This document shows positions 15,224-25,136 of a DNA stretch of 46,613 nucleotides, in pieces. The stretch spans positions 1 to 46,613 of the IMG/VR virus record IMGVR_UViG_3300042386_001046. One strand, written 5' to 3'. Both the position numbers and the translations under genes were made by a program. Within the stretch, counting starts at the first letter, position 1, and the number at the start of each line of letters is the position of its first letter. The notes below the pieces were generated by a model that worked only from the letters and a program-made list of their open reading frames with translations, ran no database searches and had not been told where the DNA came from. Source of the DNA: a virus.

Positions 15224-18019
15224 TCAAACCATTTCTTCCCACCCTTCTTCAGCAAGTTCGTAAATGTATTCAGGATTAATTCCTCGTTTACCCCAATATA
15301 CCATTTCTTGGTCTGTAATAGTTAACAAGTCCTCAATACTATCTTGGTCAGCGGGTTCAAAAGGAACACCATTAATCAATTTACATTGGTCTTTAGTAAA
15401 CAAACCTCTGTCTTTAGGGTCAGTAACTATTAGATTATTTCTAACTTCTTCACCAAATACAATTAACAATGGCTCAATTCTTTTGTTAAAAGTAACGATT
15501 GCTCTCGACACATTATATTCACCTGTCATATTAGGATTTGACTCCAATTCAGATGGGTTAAGACGATAACAATTAAGTTTTACATACGATTCAACCATTT
15601 CACGAGGTATTTTACCATATCCTTCCATCATATTATCCAAATCAGATTGTGCCCACCCTTTTTTAGGTTTATTAACCTTTTGAACATCTCCGTGTGATGC
15701 TTTAACCCCATTATTGACATAGAATATTACATCACCTAAACTCACCGCAATACCATCACGGATTGCAAGTTCCATATGTGCCATACGAGACATCTCATTA
15801 CCCGCTTTGGTCTTTTCCTTTGAACGTTTTTTATAATCATCAATTGATAACTTAACCTTTGCTCTTTGGGCAATTTTCATCAATGGAATTCGTTGGTTAA
15901 AAATTACTTCTAAGTATTCGTAATACCACTCAACAAATGATTGACCATCACCTTCTAACAACATCTTAATCCCCTTATCCAAAAAATCCTCAATATAAAG
16001 TGGTAGTTTCTTACTCTTGATTGAGTTACCTGTAAGTTTAATCTTACCGTTATGTTCCATCGTTGCGTAGTTCTTACGAGCAATGTTCATACAGGATTTC
16101 CAAGTTCCATCACAATCAAGTCCCATTGCACCTTTCATAAACATATCGTTAAACTCGGCAACATCAGCATCATAACCTTTATATTCTTTACCTTCCTTAA
16201 CCAACCAGTTATTACCCTTACCGATGTATCTTCTATCATCCACACCACCTTCAGGTAACGAGAAGTTCATACCATCCGTATCACATACAAGAGGGGTATA
16301 TCCTCGTTTCATAAAGAAACGTAACATCTGACGAAGGTATTGTCGTCCTGTACAGGTAATCTGTTCACCCATATACATATCACCCCAGTGATATACTTGT
16401 GGTGCCGATAGAGCTCCAAACATTGAGTTGATGAAAATCTTAATAGGTAATTGTTTTCTGTCGTAAGATGTTGATTGTTTCTTATCTATATCAGCATATT
16501 CTTTAGCCAAATTTTTATACTTGATACGAGTGTTACGGAAATAATTTAACATACCTTTCATTGCACCTGTAATGTCACAGGTTGGAAACACATCGTGAAC
16601 AAGTTGTATTGAAGGGTAAAGTGACGAAAAGTCAAGTTTTAATACATCAGTAGAAAATCCTACTTTAAGTAGTCGTGATAATCCACCAACAAACTCTGTT
16701 TTCTCATTCTTTGCAGGAATTGCCAATTTGTGTTTGTATGACCAAGCTCTCATTTGGATTTCCCATAATGTCGCAGTTCCCATAGTAGAAACCCTTTCAT
16801 ATGTTGTGGGAACCAAAGACGCAAGTAGGAATGAACCTTGGTTAAATTCTTCATCAACCGTTAGAGTCTCTTCCAAGTCATCGTCAAGATATCTCTCAAC
16901 CAAATCATCACCTGTTGTTTTAATATAAACATTTGAGTGTTTAGAACATGCTTCGTCAATTGTGGGGTCAACTCCCACTTTCTTATATTTTCCGTTTTGG
17001 ATATTCAACCAATACTCTTCTTTTTTTGCGTAAAATGGACCAATATCTGTGTGGTCAATATAAACACGGTCAGCAGCTTCGGCTTTAATATATTGGGTAA
17101 TATACTTCAAACCCGCGGATTTGATAGATGAGTTAATTGCTTGAGCTCTTCTAACTGCGTGTAATGTATCTACCACATTATAACCCCACATGGATGTTTG
17201 ATTAAATCTTTCAACCTCATTTGCAAGTTTCAACATACTTTCAGATTGTTTGATTGGGTTGATTGGATTAAGAGTTTTAGCAACTTTCTTAATGTCCAAC
17301 TTTAAAGCCTTTGCTCTTTCAAATATCCAAAACCAGTCAAAGTTAAATCCGTTGTAAGATGCGATGATACTTGGTTTAAGTTCATCTATGGTATTAAAGA
17401 ATTTGATAATACCTTCCCTCTCTTGGTCTTCAGTTGAACATTCAATTACCTGACTAAAACCTTTATTGGTTTTCATCCCTATCATAAAAATACGACCGTC
17501 TTTTGGTTCTAATGCGGTCGTCTCCAAGTCAAATACAAACCTCGTGATACTATTGTAATCATCAAATCCTTTGAATAGACGCTTCTCCTTTGTAACCAAG
17601 AACTGTTCAACAGGTGGTAGAATAAGGATTAATCCTTTAGTTTTCTCACCCCAAGGGTCAACTCCCCCATCTCTAAAAAATTGAATAAGGGAACGGTAAC
17701 CATTAAGAGATTTAACCATAAATGTTAAACCTTTCTCCAATCTTTCATTACCATCAGTACGTAATTTTTCAATGACAATCTTATGTTTTGTCATTGCCTC
17801 TTTTTGTAATGCTTTTGACGATTGGTAAAAGTTTAACCCGCGTAAGTCACCAACCCAAGCGAATGGGATAAAAGTATCTTTTTTAATTTGTTTACCGTGA
17901 ATTGGGTGCTCTATAATTTTCCAAACACAATCTTTGACATAATCGTATTCAACACCGATTATATATTTTTCATCATCATTTCCTTGTAGGAAATTTTCAA
18001 TTTCTTCGTTAGATATCAT
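15224..18019 (-). CDS. gp43: Family B DNA polymerase (T4 gp43-like)
   Basis: The 931-residue replicative polymerase has both activities intact. The 3'-5' exonuclease shows Exo I FVFDLETT (Asp164, Glu166), Exo II SYNGFNFDWFW (Asp228) and an Exo III-like YLDDDLEE near 377. The polymerase palm shows motif A KLDFSSLYPS (Asp463), motif B KIFINSMFG (Lys527) and motif C CDTDG (Asp580, Asp582). T4 gp43 has 898 residues, so the length is normal. No intein or split is visible. It lies alone on the minus strand between the convergent small gene and the fibre gene. A possible -10 box TATAAT lies about 20 bases before the start, but its -35 partner is weak. Confidence 0.96.
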   Translation of the reverse strand: MISNEEIENFLQGNDDEKYIIGVEYDYVKDCVWKIIEHPIHGKQIKKDTFIPFAWVGDLRGLNFYQSSKALQKEAMTKHKIVIEKLRTDGNERLEKGLTFMVKSLNGYRSLIQFFRDGGVDPWGEKTKGLILILPPVEQFLVTKEKRLFKGFDDYNSITRFVFDLETTALEPKDGRIFMIGMKTNKGFSQVIECSTEDQEREGIIKFFNTIDELKPSIIASYNGFNFDWFWIFERAKALKLDIKKVAKTLNPINPIKQSESMLKLANEVERFNQTSMWGYNVVDTLHAVRRAQAINSSIKSAGLKYITQYIKAEAADRVYIDHTDIGPFYAKKEEYWLNIQNGKYKKVGVDPTIDEACSKHSNVYIKTTGDDLVERYLDDDLEETLTVDEEFNQGSFLLASLVPTTYERVSTMGTATLWEIQMRAWSYKHKLAIPAKNEKTEFVGGLSRLLKVGFSTDVLKLDFSSLYPSIQLVHDVFPTCDITGAMKGMLNYFRNTRIKYKNLAKEYADIDKKQSTSYDRKQLPIKIFINSMFGALSAPQVYHWGDMYMGEQITCTGRQYLRQMLRFFMKRGYTPLVCDTDGMNFSLPEGGVDDRRYIGKGNNWLVKEGKEYKGYDADVAEFNDMFMKGAMGLDCDGTWKSCMNIARKNYATMEHNGKIKLTGNSIKSKKLPLYIEDFLDKGIKMLLEGDGQSFVEWYYEYLEVIFNQRIPLMKIAQRAKVKLSIDDYKKRSKEKTKAGNEMSRMAHMELAIRDGIAVSLGDVIFYVNNGVKASHGDVQKVNKPKKGWAQSDLDNMMEGYGKIPREMVESYVKLNCYRLNPSELESNPNMTGEYNVSRAIVTFNKRIEPLLIVFGEEVRNNLIVTDPKDRGLFTKDQCKLINGVPFEPADQDSIEDLLTITDQEMVYWGKRGINPEYIYELAEEGWEEMV

Positions 18020-18107
18020 AAATTAAATTTTGGTATATTAGCATCCGAATTATAGGTCGGAGTTTACCTTAGATTTAAACTTAATTTAAAAATAAATAAA
18101 TGTCAAA

Positions 18108-19853
18108 TTACACACTAAAATGAACATTCCAAATATCACTATTTTGACCAAACCCTTTAAACGGTGTATTAGATGACGCAACATTTGTTATTGTGTACGG
18201 AGGTGTTTTAGATATATTATAAATTTGACCAGTCCCTGACGATACATAAAACTCTGAATTTGAAACAAAAATACCTGAAGGGTTACTTATATTATTTGTT
18301 AAATTAATTTGTACTTCAACTGTAGATGGATTTGACAATGGTAAATTTAAATTATATTGAGTTAATAAAAAGTCGTTATTAGTAACATTAGACGTAATAA
18401 CAATAAGTCTATTTGTTGTTGTTTTAATTATACCACCAGTAGTAAATCTTCCATATGGTAATACCGCAAGTGATGTAAAGCTAGAATTTTCTGTAGATAT
18501 TTGTCTTATTTCATTTCCATTTCCTGCTGAAAAATTGTTTTTAGAAACAATAAGAGATGTGGTTGATAAAGCAACAAATGACCTGTCAAAATTTCCAGAT
18601 AAAGTTAATAAACTTATATTTGATGAATTAGGACTTGAATTATATCGTATAGTCTGATATCCGTTAAAATAGAAATGTCTAATTTCACCTGTGGTTGTTG
18701 AAAATCCTTTTGAATACCAAGAAGTTGGGGTTGTCGTAATTAGTGTGGTAGTTGTAAAATTGTTAACATAATTGCCAGGGTAAACATATTGACAAACAGT
18801 ATTATAAATTGAACCATTTGGATAAACCAAAGTATAAAAAGAACCAACCACAGTTGTTACTGGGAATTTTGTTGGGGTAATTGTTGGGGTTACTGTATTT
18901 GTTGGAGTAATACTAGGTGTTATTGTATTTGTTGGTGTATTTGTTGGTGTAATCGAGTTAGTAGGGGTATTTGTTGGCGTAATTGAGTTAGTAGGTGTAA
19001 CTGTTGACGTATTAGTTACGGACGGGGTCATGGCTGGCGTTGAAGTATTTGTAGGAGTTACAGTTACAGTTGGAGTAGGGGTAGGGGTAGTAGTATTTGT
19101 TGGAGTTTGTGTTTTAGTCGGTGTTTTTGTATTTGTAGGAGTTGTAGTCGTTGTCGGAGTTTGAGTATTAGTTGGTGTATTAGTTGGTGTTTGAGTTAAT
19201 GTTGAGGTCATTGTTGGTGTATTAGTCGGAGTAGTTGTGTTAGTTGGTGTTTGGGTTAGTGTTGCGGACATTGTTGGAGTAGAAGTAGGTGTTGGGGTTT
19301 TAGTATTATCTGGAGTAGGTGTTGGAGTTGAGGTCGTTGTTGGTGTTACAGTTGGAGTAACTGTTACCGTACTTGTTGGGGTCGCAGTGCTAGAAGGTGT
19401 GTTTGGAGGGGTTACAGGTATTGGTATTGGTAATACTTGGTCACAACAAGGATACTCTACCTCATAACTATTTGCAAATGAGTATCCATCTATTGAAAAA
19501 CTATCAATTATATTAACAAAAACTCTATCTCTTATTTTAAAAACAACTGAACCGTTTGTATCAACTATTGATAATTCTACCACATATCTACCTAATTTTT
19601 TTGTTTCTTCGTTTTTAAATTGATACTCAACAAAATAAAGTATTTTTGTGTCATCATACTCAGATTGTCCTGTAACAATTGAACATGGTCTACTTGCGAA
19701 TTTTATTTCCGAATTTACAGGGTCAATTAATGTTATATAACTTGAGGTTACGCCGCTTAAATTTTGTATGTTATTAAAATCGCTCCTACCATCTTGAAAT
19801 ATTTCAAATTTCAATAAAGGTAACGTCGCATTCTTTTTTATAAAAAATTCCAT
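18108..19853 (-). CDS. Virion fibre-like protein with mucin-like Thr/Pro stalk
   Basis: The 581-residue product has three parts. Residues 1 to 147 form a beta domain beginning [19 protein letters not shown], paralogous to the whole adjacent 122-residue protein. Residues 148 to 330 are a low-complexity stalk of Thr, Pro, Ser and Asn (TPTNT, TPTQT-type units). Residues 331 to 581 form a Ser/Thr/Asn-rich beta domain with spaced repeats, possibly a propeller or receptor-binding tip. The plan fits a virion appendage with anchor, stalk and tip. The stalk has over 80 threonines, making it a good candidate for O-glycosylation by the adjacent glycosyltransferases. Its ATG shares a base with the stop of the upstream gene (TAATG). 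No signal peptide is present. Confidence 0.75.
   Translation of the reverse strand: MEFFIKKNATLPLLKFEIFQDGRSDFNNIQNLSGVTSSYITLIDPVNSEIKFASRPCSIVTGQSEYDDTKILYFVEYQFKNEETKKLGRYVVELSIVDTNGSVVFKIRDRVFVNIIDSFSIDGYSFANSYEVEYPCCDQVLPIPIPVTPPNTPSSTATPTSTVTVTPTVTPTTTSTPTPTPDNTKTPTPTSTPTMSATLTQTPTNTTTPTNTPTMTSTLTQTPTNTPTNTQTPTTTTTPTNTKTPTKTQTPTNTTTPTPTPTVTVTPTNTSTPAMTPSVTNTSTVTPTNSITPTNTPTNSITPTNTPTNTITPSITPTNTVTPTITPTKFPVTTVVGSFYTLVYPNGSIYNTVCQYVYPGNYVNNFTTTTLITTTPTSWYSKGFSTTTGEIRHFYFNGYQTIRYNSSPNSSNISLLTLSGNFDRSFVALSTTSLIVSKNNFSAGNGNEIRQISTENSSFTSLAVLPYGRFTTGGIIKTTTNRLIVITSNVTNNDFLLTQYNLNLPLSNPSTVEVQINLTNNISNPSGIFVSNSEFYVSSGTGQIYNISKTPPYTITNVASSNTPFKGFGQNSDIWNVHFSV
18864..19412 (-). repeat. Thr/Pro coding repeat (mucin-like stalk 1)
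   Basis: About 550 bases encode degenerate units of Thr-Pro-Thr-Asn-Thr type, residues 148 to 330 of the fibre gene. The plus strand reads as G/T-rich GTTGGTGTA-like words repeated irregularly. Units are imperfect, so this is an old or diversified expansion and not a recent perfect array. Confidence 0.9.
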
Positions 19854-20221
19854 TAAGTGGTTATTGTTGATTCGGTAACGTTTATGAATAATTTATCTCT
19901 TATTGGTAATAAAAGAGTTCCATTTTCAGATTTTAACAAAAACTCACCTTCAAATCTTCCTGATTTAGACGTGTCATTTTTTGAAAATTTATAGTAAATA
20001 TAATATTCAACATCAGAGTTTGGTTCTAAAAATATTTTTTCAACAAAACCGGCAGAAGAATTTAATATTTTATAACTTCCATTATTAATGTCTTTCATTG
20101 AAAAGTATAATACAGATTCCTCAATAATTTGTAACATAGTGTCAATATCGTGTTTACCGTCTTTAACAACTTGCATCTTTAATATAGGTAAAGTGGTATT
20201 TTGACCAATATAGAATTCCAT
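19853..20221 (-). CDS. Paralogue of the fibre N-terminal domain
   Basis: The 122-residue product begins [19 protein letters not shown] and ends [19 protein letters not shown]. The 581-residue fibre protein opens in parallel with [19 protein letters not shown], and it has the equivalent [11 protein letters not shown] segment at residues 105 to 115. The two genes are thus tandem relatives: this one is the anchor domain alone, the other has gained stalk and tip. Homodimeric or alternating assembly at the base of an appendage is possible. It overlaps the fibre start by one base, so the two are co-translated. A TATTTAT element precedes it, marking it as the head of the two-gene unit. Confidence 0.7.
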   Translation of the reverse strand: MEFYIGQNTTLPILKMQVVKDGKHDIDTMLQIIEESVLYFSMKDINNGSYKILNSSAGFVEKIFLEPNSDVEYYIYYKFSKNDTSKSGRFEGEFLLKSENGTLLLPIRDKLFINVTESTITT

Positions 20222-20235
20222 TTATTGTTTTTACA

Positions 20236-20242
20236 ATAAATA
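20236..20242 (-). promoter_or_regulatory. TATTTAT element before the anchor-domain gene
   Basis: Minus-strand GTATATTTATTG lies 14 bases before the ATG at 20221, in the 27-base gap after the last glycosyltransferase gene. Confidence 0.4.
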
Positions 20243-20248
20243 TACAGA

Positions 20249-21925
20249 TTAACTTTCTTTCCTTAATTTTGAATCATAATGTTCAAAACGGTTATGTTCA
20301 GTAGGTGTAATTAACAATAATCCTGGATTTAGATTACCAATGACTGTTTCTTGAAACATGTGACTCATCCATGTTTGTTCATACGGATGATTCCATTTTG
20401 TTTCTAAAAACATTTTTTGATTTCCTGATTTGGAAACTATTTGAGGCCAATTACAATAAAATATTTCACCTGTAGCAACAGGTATATCTTCATACGATGT
20501 TATTGATGTAAACTTAGTTTTTGGAGAATTTGGGTCCAATCCCATTTCAGGTAATTTTGGATTTTCAGGCCAATGTTTTTCTCTAAATGACTGAGGTACA
20601 TTATACCAACTCCATTGGGTCCCATTATTACCAAAAAATTCGGTATAATTTAATTTTAAAAAATCAAAATTATAATTTTTAATAATGTTTAATGATTTGT
20701 TATATAAATTTTTTACATATCTATTAAATCCATTTTTACATACTTGTCCTTCTTCAGGATAAAAAAACATATCGTCTTCGAAAAAAAACATAAAGTCACT
20801 ATCACTTTTTTCAAAATGTTCAGCTATAAATTGTCGACCACCACAAATTCCTAAATTTTCTTCAGACCAAATTATTTCAAAATTATGTAACTCACATATT
20901 TTTATATATTGTTCATCAGTAGTTCTATCAGTAGAATTATTTAAAAGATATTTTTTTGGTTTTTCTATGAAATCCTTGTCATACGATATCATAGAAGTAA
21001 TTAAAGTTTCAAGTTGTTTAGGACTGTTAAAACCAATAACATATAAAGACGTTTTATCGATATCTAAACCATTATACAAATTAATTGGTAATTTATTTTT
21101 TACTTCTAAAATTTCATTTTTAGCATTTTCAAAAAATGTACCTAATAATCCATCATAATTTATTTCGAAATAATTTATAATTTTTGGGTACTTATAAACC
21201 ATTATTGAAAATATTGATTCTTCAGTACCCATATAACCTTGAGATAGAGTTTCATTTAACAACCCATAATAAAGGGAATTTACTTCCGCAATAGATTCTT
21301 TTGTTCCTCCAAAAAACCCTCCTCGTCCAACTAATCTTACATCATCATTCGCCCAATCATTAATTTTAGGATATGAAAACCCGTGAATTTCATTGTTTGC
21401 ATCGTATGGAAAACAAATGAAAGAAAATTTAGTAATTTTACTATCTATTTTTTTTAATACATTATCATGTGTAAAATACCCTACGTGAACTGTATTTGTT
21501 ATACCAGCATCTATCCAAAATAATTTATCAGAATTAAATTTATCTAAAATTTTTGCATCGTGAAGAAGAAACATTTTAGACATCACTAATGGGTTGTAAA
21601 ATTCTAATTTTGACTGTGTAGACTCAGGTAACCATGAAGATTGATTATACCATTTTTCGTCATTTCTAATACCTTGAATTTTGCCAAAAAACTCATTTTT
21701 AAACCACGATAATTCTCTTAATACAAATTGAGTGTTCTCAGATTTTCGGTTTTCCCAAACAAATTTTTCAAGCTCAGAGTCTCCAAATATTATTAAATTT
21801 TCCTCAATTGTTAGAAGTTGTTTAAATTTTTCTAAATAGTGTTCTTTAAATGGTCTCGCCCATCCTTCATTTAACCCATCTCTTTTTAAATCCCAAAGCC
21901 CTGTAACTAAAGTTATCTTACTCAT
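20249..21925 (-). CDS. Two-domain glycosyltransferase: HtrL/YibB-like plus GT2-like
   Basis: The 558-residue protein appears to be a fusion. The N-terminal half (about 1 to 290) opens KITLVTGLWDLKRDG and contains LFWIDAGITNT and MGTEESIFSIMVYKYP, the pattern of the HtrL/YibB-type family and of the neighbouring 306-residue protein. The C-terminal half (about 290 to 558) is GT2-like, with SLYVIGFNSPKQLETLITSM, an ENLGICGGRQFIAEHF segment and the acidic FMFFFEDDMFFY, a DxD-like nucleotide-sugar site. I chose ATG at 21925, which overlaps the upstream stop by 8 bases (ATGAGTAA). A TTG two codons earlier is less likely. Substrates are unknown. Confidence 0.75.
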   Translation of the reverse strand: MSKITLVTGLWDLKRDGLNEGWARPFKEHYLEKFKQLLTIEENLIIFGDSELEKFVWENRKSENTQFVLRELSWFKNEFFGKIQGIRNDEKWYNQSSWLPESTQSKLEFYNPLVMSKMFLLHDAKILDKFNSDKLFWIDAGITNTVHVGYFTHDNVLKKIDSKITKFSFICFPYDANNEIHGFSYPKINDWANDDVRLVGRGGFFGGTKESIAEVNSLYYGLLNETLSQGYMGTEESIFSIMVYKYPKIINYFEINYDGLLGTFFENAKNEILEVKNKLPINLYNGLDIDKTSLYVIGFNSPKQLETLITSMISYDKDFIEKPKKYLLNNSTDRTTDEQYIKICELHNFEIIWSEENLGICGGRQFIAEHFEKSDSDFMFFFEDDMFFYPEEGQVCKNGFNRYVKNLYNKSLNIIKNYNFDFLKLNYTEFFGNNGTQWSWYNVPQSFREKHWPENPKLPEMGLDPNSPKTKFTSITSYEDIPVATGEIFYCNWPQIVSKSGNQKMFLETKWNHPYEQTWMSHMFQETVIGNLNPGLLLITPTEHNRFEHYDSKLRKES

Positions 21926-22790
21926 AATCAAAAAATCTAATGTTATTACTTAATTTAGTTTGATTGTACGATGCCGCAAAAAATAAAAAAACAGACCACC
22001 AATTACATATTCTAAATATTTTTTCAGATTTAGACATTGCATACATCTCAAATAAAGTAGATTTAAAAAAATACATTAATTCATCATCACTTAATCCTAA
22101 ACTTCTTGTTGTACTTAAATCACCTTTATAAACATAATCATTGTAATATAAATTTTTATAATTACATTGCTTAAGTTCATTTTTTAAAATTTCAAATTGT
22201 GTAAACACAAATATTGGTCTATCTTGATTTTTTTCAATAAAATTTTTAATTGACTGTATTGAATTTGATAATTCTTCAGTTTGGTTATTTAATTCAAAAG
22301 GTCTGTAATGTACACAATAAAAATTTTCAGGAAATGATTTTAGTTTTTCTTCGCAGAATGACACCACTTCGTCAGTTAAAAAACTTAATTTTGGCCACTC
22401 ATCGTACATTATCCATTTTCTATAATTTTCAATATGAGGAAAATTATTTAAATCTTCCACTCCCTCAATAATCTCATCAACATAAACATAATATATTTTT
22501 GAATTATCAATAACTAATTTAGTTTCATTTCTTTCAGGAAAATTTCCTTCATGAGGACTAAATCCACTAGTAAAAAATGTAAAATTATCTAACTTGTCTA
22601 ATTTAAAAATTTTAAAAAAAACATCTCTATTTTCATTATTCATTTTATAAGGATTTAGGCCAAAATCAACATAAGTTTTAACCTTATATCCCATCTCTTT
22701 TAATTTTTCTTGTGTTAGATATACTGAATAGATTGTTGAATACATATCCCCCAAACCTGAATTCATACCGGTAGTAATATACGCATTCAT
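21918..22790 (-). CDS. Putative glycosyltransferase (fucosyltransferase/NodZ-like fold)
   Basis: The 290-residue product starts MNAYITTGMNSGLGDMYSTI, with a GLGD loop like those at the start of GT-B fucosyltransferases of the GT11/GT23 type. It later has FYCVHYRPFELNNQ, where these enzymes carry the arginine that binds the donor, and ends with a Trp-rich segment NWWSVFLFFAASY resembling the final helix of that group. It lies in the glycosyltransferase run, overlapping the next gene by 8 bases. The assignment is tentative because overall similarity is weak by eye. No membrane segment or signal is clear. Confidence 0.5.
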   Translation of the reverse strand: MNAYITTGMNSGLGDMYSTIYSVYLTQEKLKEMGYKVKTYVDFGLNPYKMNNENRDVFFKIFKLDKLDNFTFFTSGFSPHEGNFPERNETKLVIDNSKIYYVYVDEIIEGVEDLNNFPHIENYRKWIMYDEWPKLSFLTDEVVSFCEEKLKSFPENFYCVHYRPFELNNQTEELSNSIQSIKNFIEKNQDRPIFVFTQFEILKNELKQCNYKNLYYNDYVYKGDLSTTRSLGLSDDELMYFFKSTLFEMYAMSKSEKIFRICNWWSVFLFFAASYNQTKLSNNIRFFDYE

Positions 22791-22794
22791 ATTT

Positions 22795-23715
22795 TTAACT
22801 ATTTAAAATGTCTATCCAAACCATGTATAATGGTTTAGGTTTACCCCAAGATGGGTCCCAAAGTTCAAAATGATATTGGTCATGTTCATCAGTTTGGTGA
22901 ACGTCAAAAATTAAAGGATGAACAATGTCTTTTAATTTATCATAAACTAATTTCATTATTGATTCTTCTGTACATAAAAATTCTTTATCAATAATTTTAT
23001 CACAAAAATTCCAATACTCATTTATATAATTTTTTAACTGTTTAGTATCTCCTCCAATCATACCTGCAATAGGATAATATGGTCTAATATCATAATCAAT
23101 TATTCCTTTAGTTTTAAAAACATATCCTGATTGAGGATTTGTTGCGGTTAAATTTAAAACTTTATTCTCACTAATCTCATTCATTTTTATGAAAAGTTCA
23201 GTATTGAATAATTTTGTAAAATCATATTGAGATATTTGATTATTATTCCACACAGGTACTTCATTTGGATTATGAAATTTTTTATCCCCATATGGAACAC
23301 AGTACATCCACGGGAATATCCCTGGATGTTGTAATCCTCCGTCAACCCAATAGACCCTATCAAAACCTTCTAACTCTTGTTCAAGAACTTGGAATTTTCC
23401 CCACATTATTTCAGGTCCTCTACCATCTAAGTCAGTATCAAAATTTTTATCTCTAACATCTTTTATTTTTTTATGATACTTCATGTCAGATAATTCCAAT
23501 ATTTTAATTTCAAGATTAGATAAATTATAATCTAATTTAAGTTTTTCAATTTCGGATTTATTTTTTTCGTGAGTGTAACAAACAACTGGAAAATTAATAC
23601 CACGGCAATGACTAATTAAAGACCCATAATATCTATCTTTTCTAACTGAGCTAGCCCCTTGGAAAGGGTACCCAGCGACATCTAGCCATAAGGCGGTTAC
23701 TATTTTAGTTTTCAT
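22795..23715 (-). CDS. HtrL/YibB-like glycosyltransferase-type protein
   Basis: The 306-residue product begins KTKIVTALWLDVAGYPF and has RVYWVDGGLQHPGIFP near residue 120 and CTEESIMKLVYDKL near 248. These match the N-terminal half of the 558-residue gene downstream (VTGLWD, FWIDAGI, GTEESI), so the two are paralogues. HtrL/YibB-type proteins lie in sugar-polymer gene clusters and look like GT-A nucleotide-sugar enzymes, though the reaction is not known. The WVDGG segment is the likely metal or nucleotide site. It starts one base inside the upstream gene's stop (TAATG arrangement), indicating coupled translation. Confidence 0.6.
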   Translation of the reverse strand: MKTKIVTALWLDVAGYPFQGASSVRKDRYYGSLISHCRGINFPVVCYTHEKNKSEIEKLKLDYNLSNLEIKILELSDMKYHKKIKDVRDKNFDTDLDGRGPEIMWGKFQVLEQELEGFDRVYWVDGGLQHPGIFPWMYCVPYGDKKFHNPNEVPVWNNNQISQYDFTKLFNTELFIKMNEISENKVLNLTATNPQSGYVFKTKGIIDYDIRPYYPIAGMIGGDTKQLKNYINEYWNFCDKIIDKEFLCTEESIMKLVYDKLKDIVHPLIFDVHQTDEHDQYHFELWDPSWGKPKPLYMVWIDILNS

Positions 23716-24455
23716 TAGAATCTAACGTGAAAATCTCCAAGTTTAGTGTAGAACGAAAAACAATTTTGAATGAAGTGATTTAAAACTCCTTCATATTGGT
23801 ATTTCATGTCAGCTTCTAATGCTGAAATTCCAATTTCAAAACCATCAGGATAATTTCTAATGTCATTAGCGATACTATACCATAAAAATTGTTCCCATCT
23901 TTGTACAAAAAATTTAAATTTTGAATTGTTCCTAAAAACTAAAAATTGTTCGTTAACCACATGAGCCTCATCCCATTTATTATGGTCAAAAACATCGTAA
24001 TCAAAAAGTTTATCTCTAAAAAAACTTTCATTTGGATTTAACTTGTGAGGACCAATTGGTGCGGGTCTTTCAAACAAAAAATCAACATTATTTTGTTCCA
24101 TATGGTCAAGCATGTTTAATATTTTTTGTTCATCAAATCCATCATGCATTCTCCAATCACCATCAGTAAAAATAATATAATCGGGACTATTTCCAGTTTC
24201 TTTCTGATGTTCTAGTATATGTTTTAAAGATAAAACTTTTAAATTTAAATTAAAATTAAATCCTCCCCTTGAATCATATAATGGTGGGTTAACAATTTTT
24301 GTGTGAATTCTGTCACCTTGATTTCTTAATTGTTCATTATTTGTTGTGATAAAAAACTCACATTCTTTAGTTTTTTCACGTAACTCTTTATAAAACTCAG
24401 GAGTGATAGTTTCATAAGGTTCGTTGATTGCTAGTGTTGTAAAACAGTATCTCAT
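23715..24455 (-). CDS. Putative GT-A glycosyltransferase
   Basis: The 246-residue product begins MRYCFTTLAINEPYETITPE, a strand-loop opening common in GT-A enzymes. It contains YIIFTDGDWRMHDGF near residue 95, where DGD would be the metal-binding DxD motif. A downstream VVNEQFLVFRNNSKFKFFV segment is typical of the acceptor side of small GT-A transferases. Sugar and acceptor cannot be read from the sequence. It sits 2 bases after the preceding gene and one base overlaps the next. A match to GT families needs a profile search. Confidence 0.55.
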   Translation of the reverse strand: MRYCFTTLAINEPYETITPEFYKELREKTKECEFFITTNNEQLRNQGDRIHTKIVNPPLYDSRGGFNFNLNLKVLSLKHILEHQKETGNSPDYIIFTDGDWRMHDGFDEQKILNMLDHMEQNNVDFLFERPAPIGPHKLNPNESFFRDKLFDYDVFDHNKWDEAHVVNEQFLVFRNNSKFKFFVQRWEQFLWYSIANDIRNYPDGFEIGISALEADMKYQYEGVLNHFIQNCFSFYTKLGDFHVRF

Positions 24456-24457
24456 AT

Positions 24458-25135
24458 TTATAAATTTAAATCATTTAAATATTGCAGGCATTGCTCCCCG
24501 CTTGGTTTAGTTGGGTTATCGTATTCATCTAACTGAATTCCAATAAAAAAATTTTTATTATCTCTACGTATATAGGTCTCAGGTTTGTCATACCCACAGT
24601 AAAAAATATTATCATCTGAAATTTTTGACATATATTCATGTAAAATTTCTTGGTCAGTCCCCCATCTCAAATCAGAACTACTAATAAAACTATTAAAATG
24701 GTCCTCAAAATCAGTAATTTTTCGTATTATACCAAATAAACCACTAGGTACTGGAGAATGCCACGGGTGGTCTCTTATTATAAAATAATCTTTATTAGAT
24801 TGTACCCATCTATTGATATATTCCACTTCTCGTTCAGAAAGTCTACTATCTAAATCTCTAGATATTGTAATCCCGTCATCAAAAAAAGAAATAAATCTCC
24901 AAAAAAATGGGTAATCTTTTGGAGGACGATTACCAAATGAAAAAGACGACACGTCAATCATTTTTGCCCCCATATTTGATAATTTATCAATATATTCGTT
25001 ACGAATCATTTCAGGATGGTAATAAATCACCGTTTCCCAATCAGGTAATAACTTTTGATTGATTAAAATATTTTTCTCAGCACCTGTGTAATATTTGTAG
25101 TCTAATCCAAATAAACTGTAAGAAATTGATTTCAT
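24458..25135 (-). CDS. Putative GT-A glycosyltransferase
   Basis: The 225-residue product begins MKSISYSLFGLDYKYYTGAE. It carries FWRFISFFDDGITISRDLDS near residue 80, with an RDLDSRLS motif as the probable DxD site, then YFIIRDHPWHSPVPSGLFG near 120 and WGTDQEIL near 160. Proteins of this plan are small sugar transferases seen in surface-glycan clusters. It lies one base after the GT10-like gene. There is no signal or membrane segment, so it acts in the cytoplasm. Donor and acceptor are unknown. Confidence 0.6.
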   Translation of the reverse strand: MKSISYSLFGLDYKYYTGAEKNILINQKLLPDWETVIYYHPEMIRNEYIDKLSNMGAKMIDVSSFSFGNRPPKDYPFFWRFISFFDDGITISRDLDSRLSEREVEYINRWVQSNKDYFIIRDHPWHSPVPSGLFGIIRKITDFEDHFNSFISSSDLRWGTDQEILHEYMSKISDDNIFYCGYDKPETYIRRDNKNFFIGIQLDEYDNPTKPSGEQCLQYLNDLNL

Positions 25136-25136
25136 A

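Noticed and set aside
18020-18107. Weak hairpin and a TATAAT word before the DNA polymerase gene
   Set aside because: The stem is only 5 pairs with no T run, and the -35 partner is poorly placed, so neither terminator nor promoter is listed.
18864-19412. Possible CRISPR-like array
   Set aside because: Units are short, degenerate and in frame with a protein. There are no constant repeats or unique spacers.
19237-19467. Val/Gly-rich plus-strand frame
   Set aside because: It is the complement of the Thr/Pro repeat, so the Val-Gly pattern is an artefact of the repeat.
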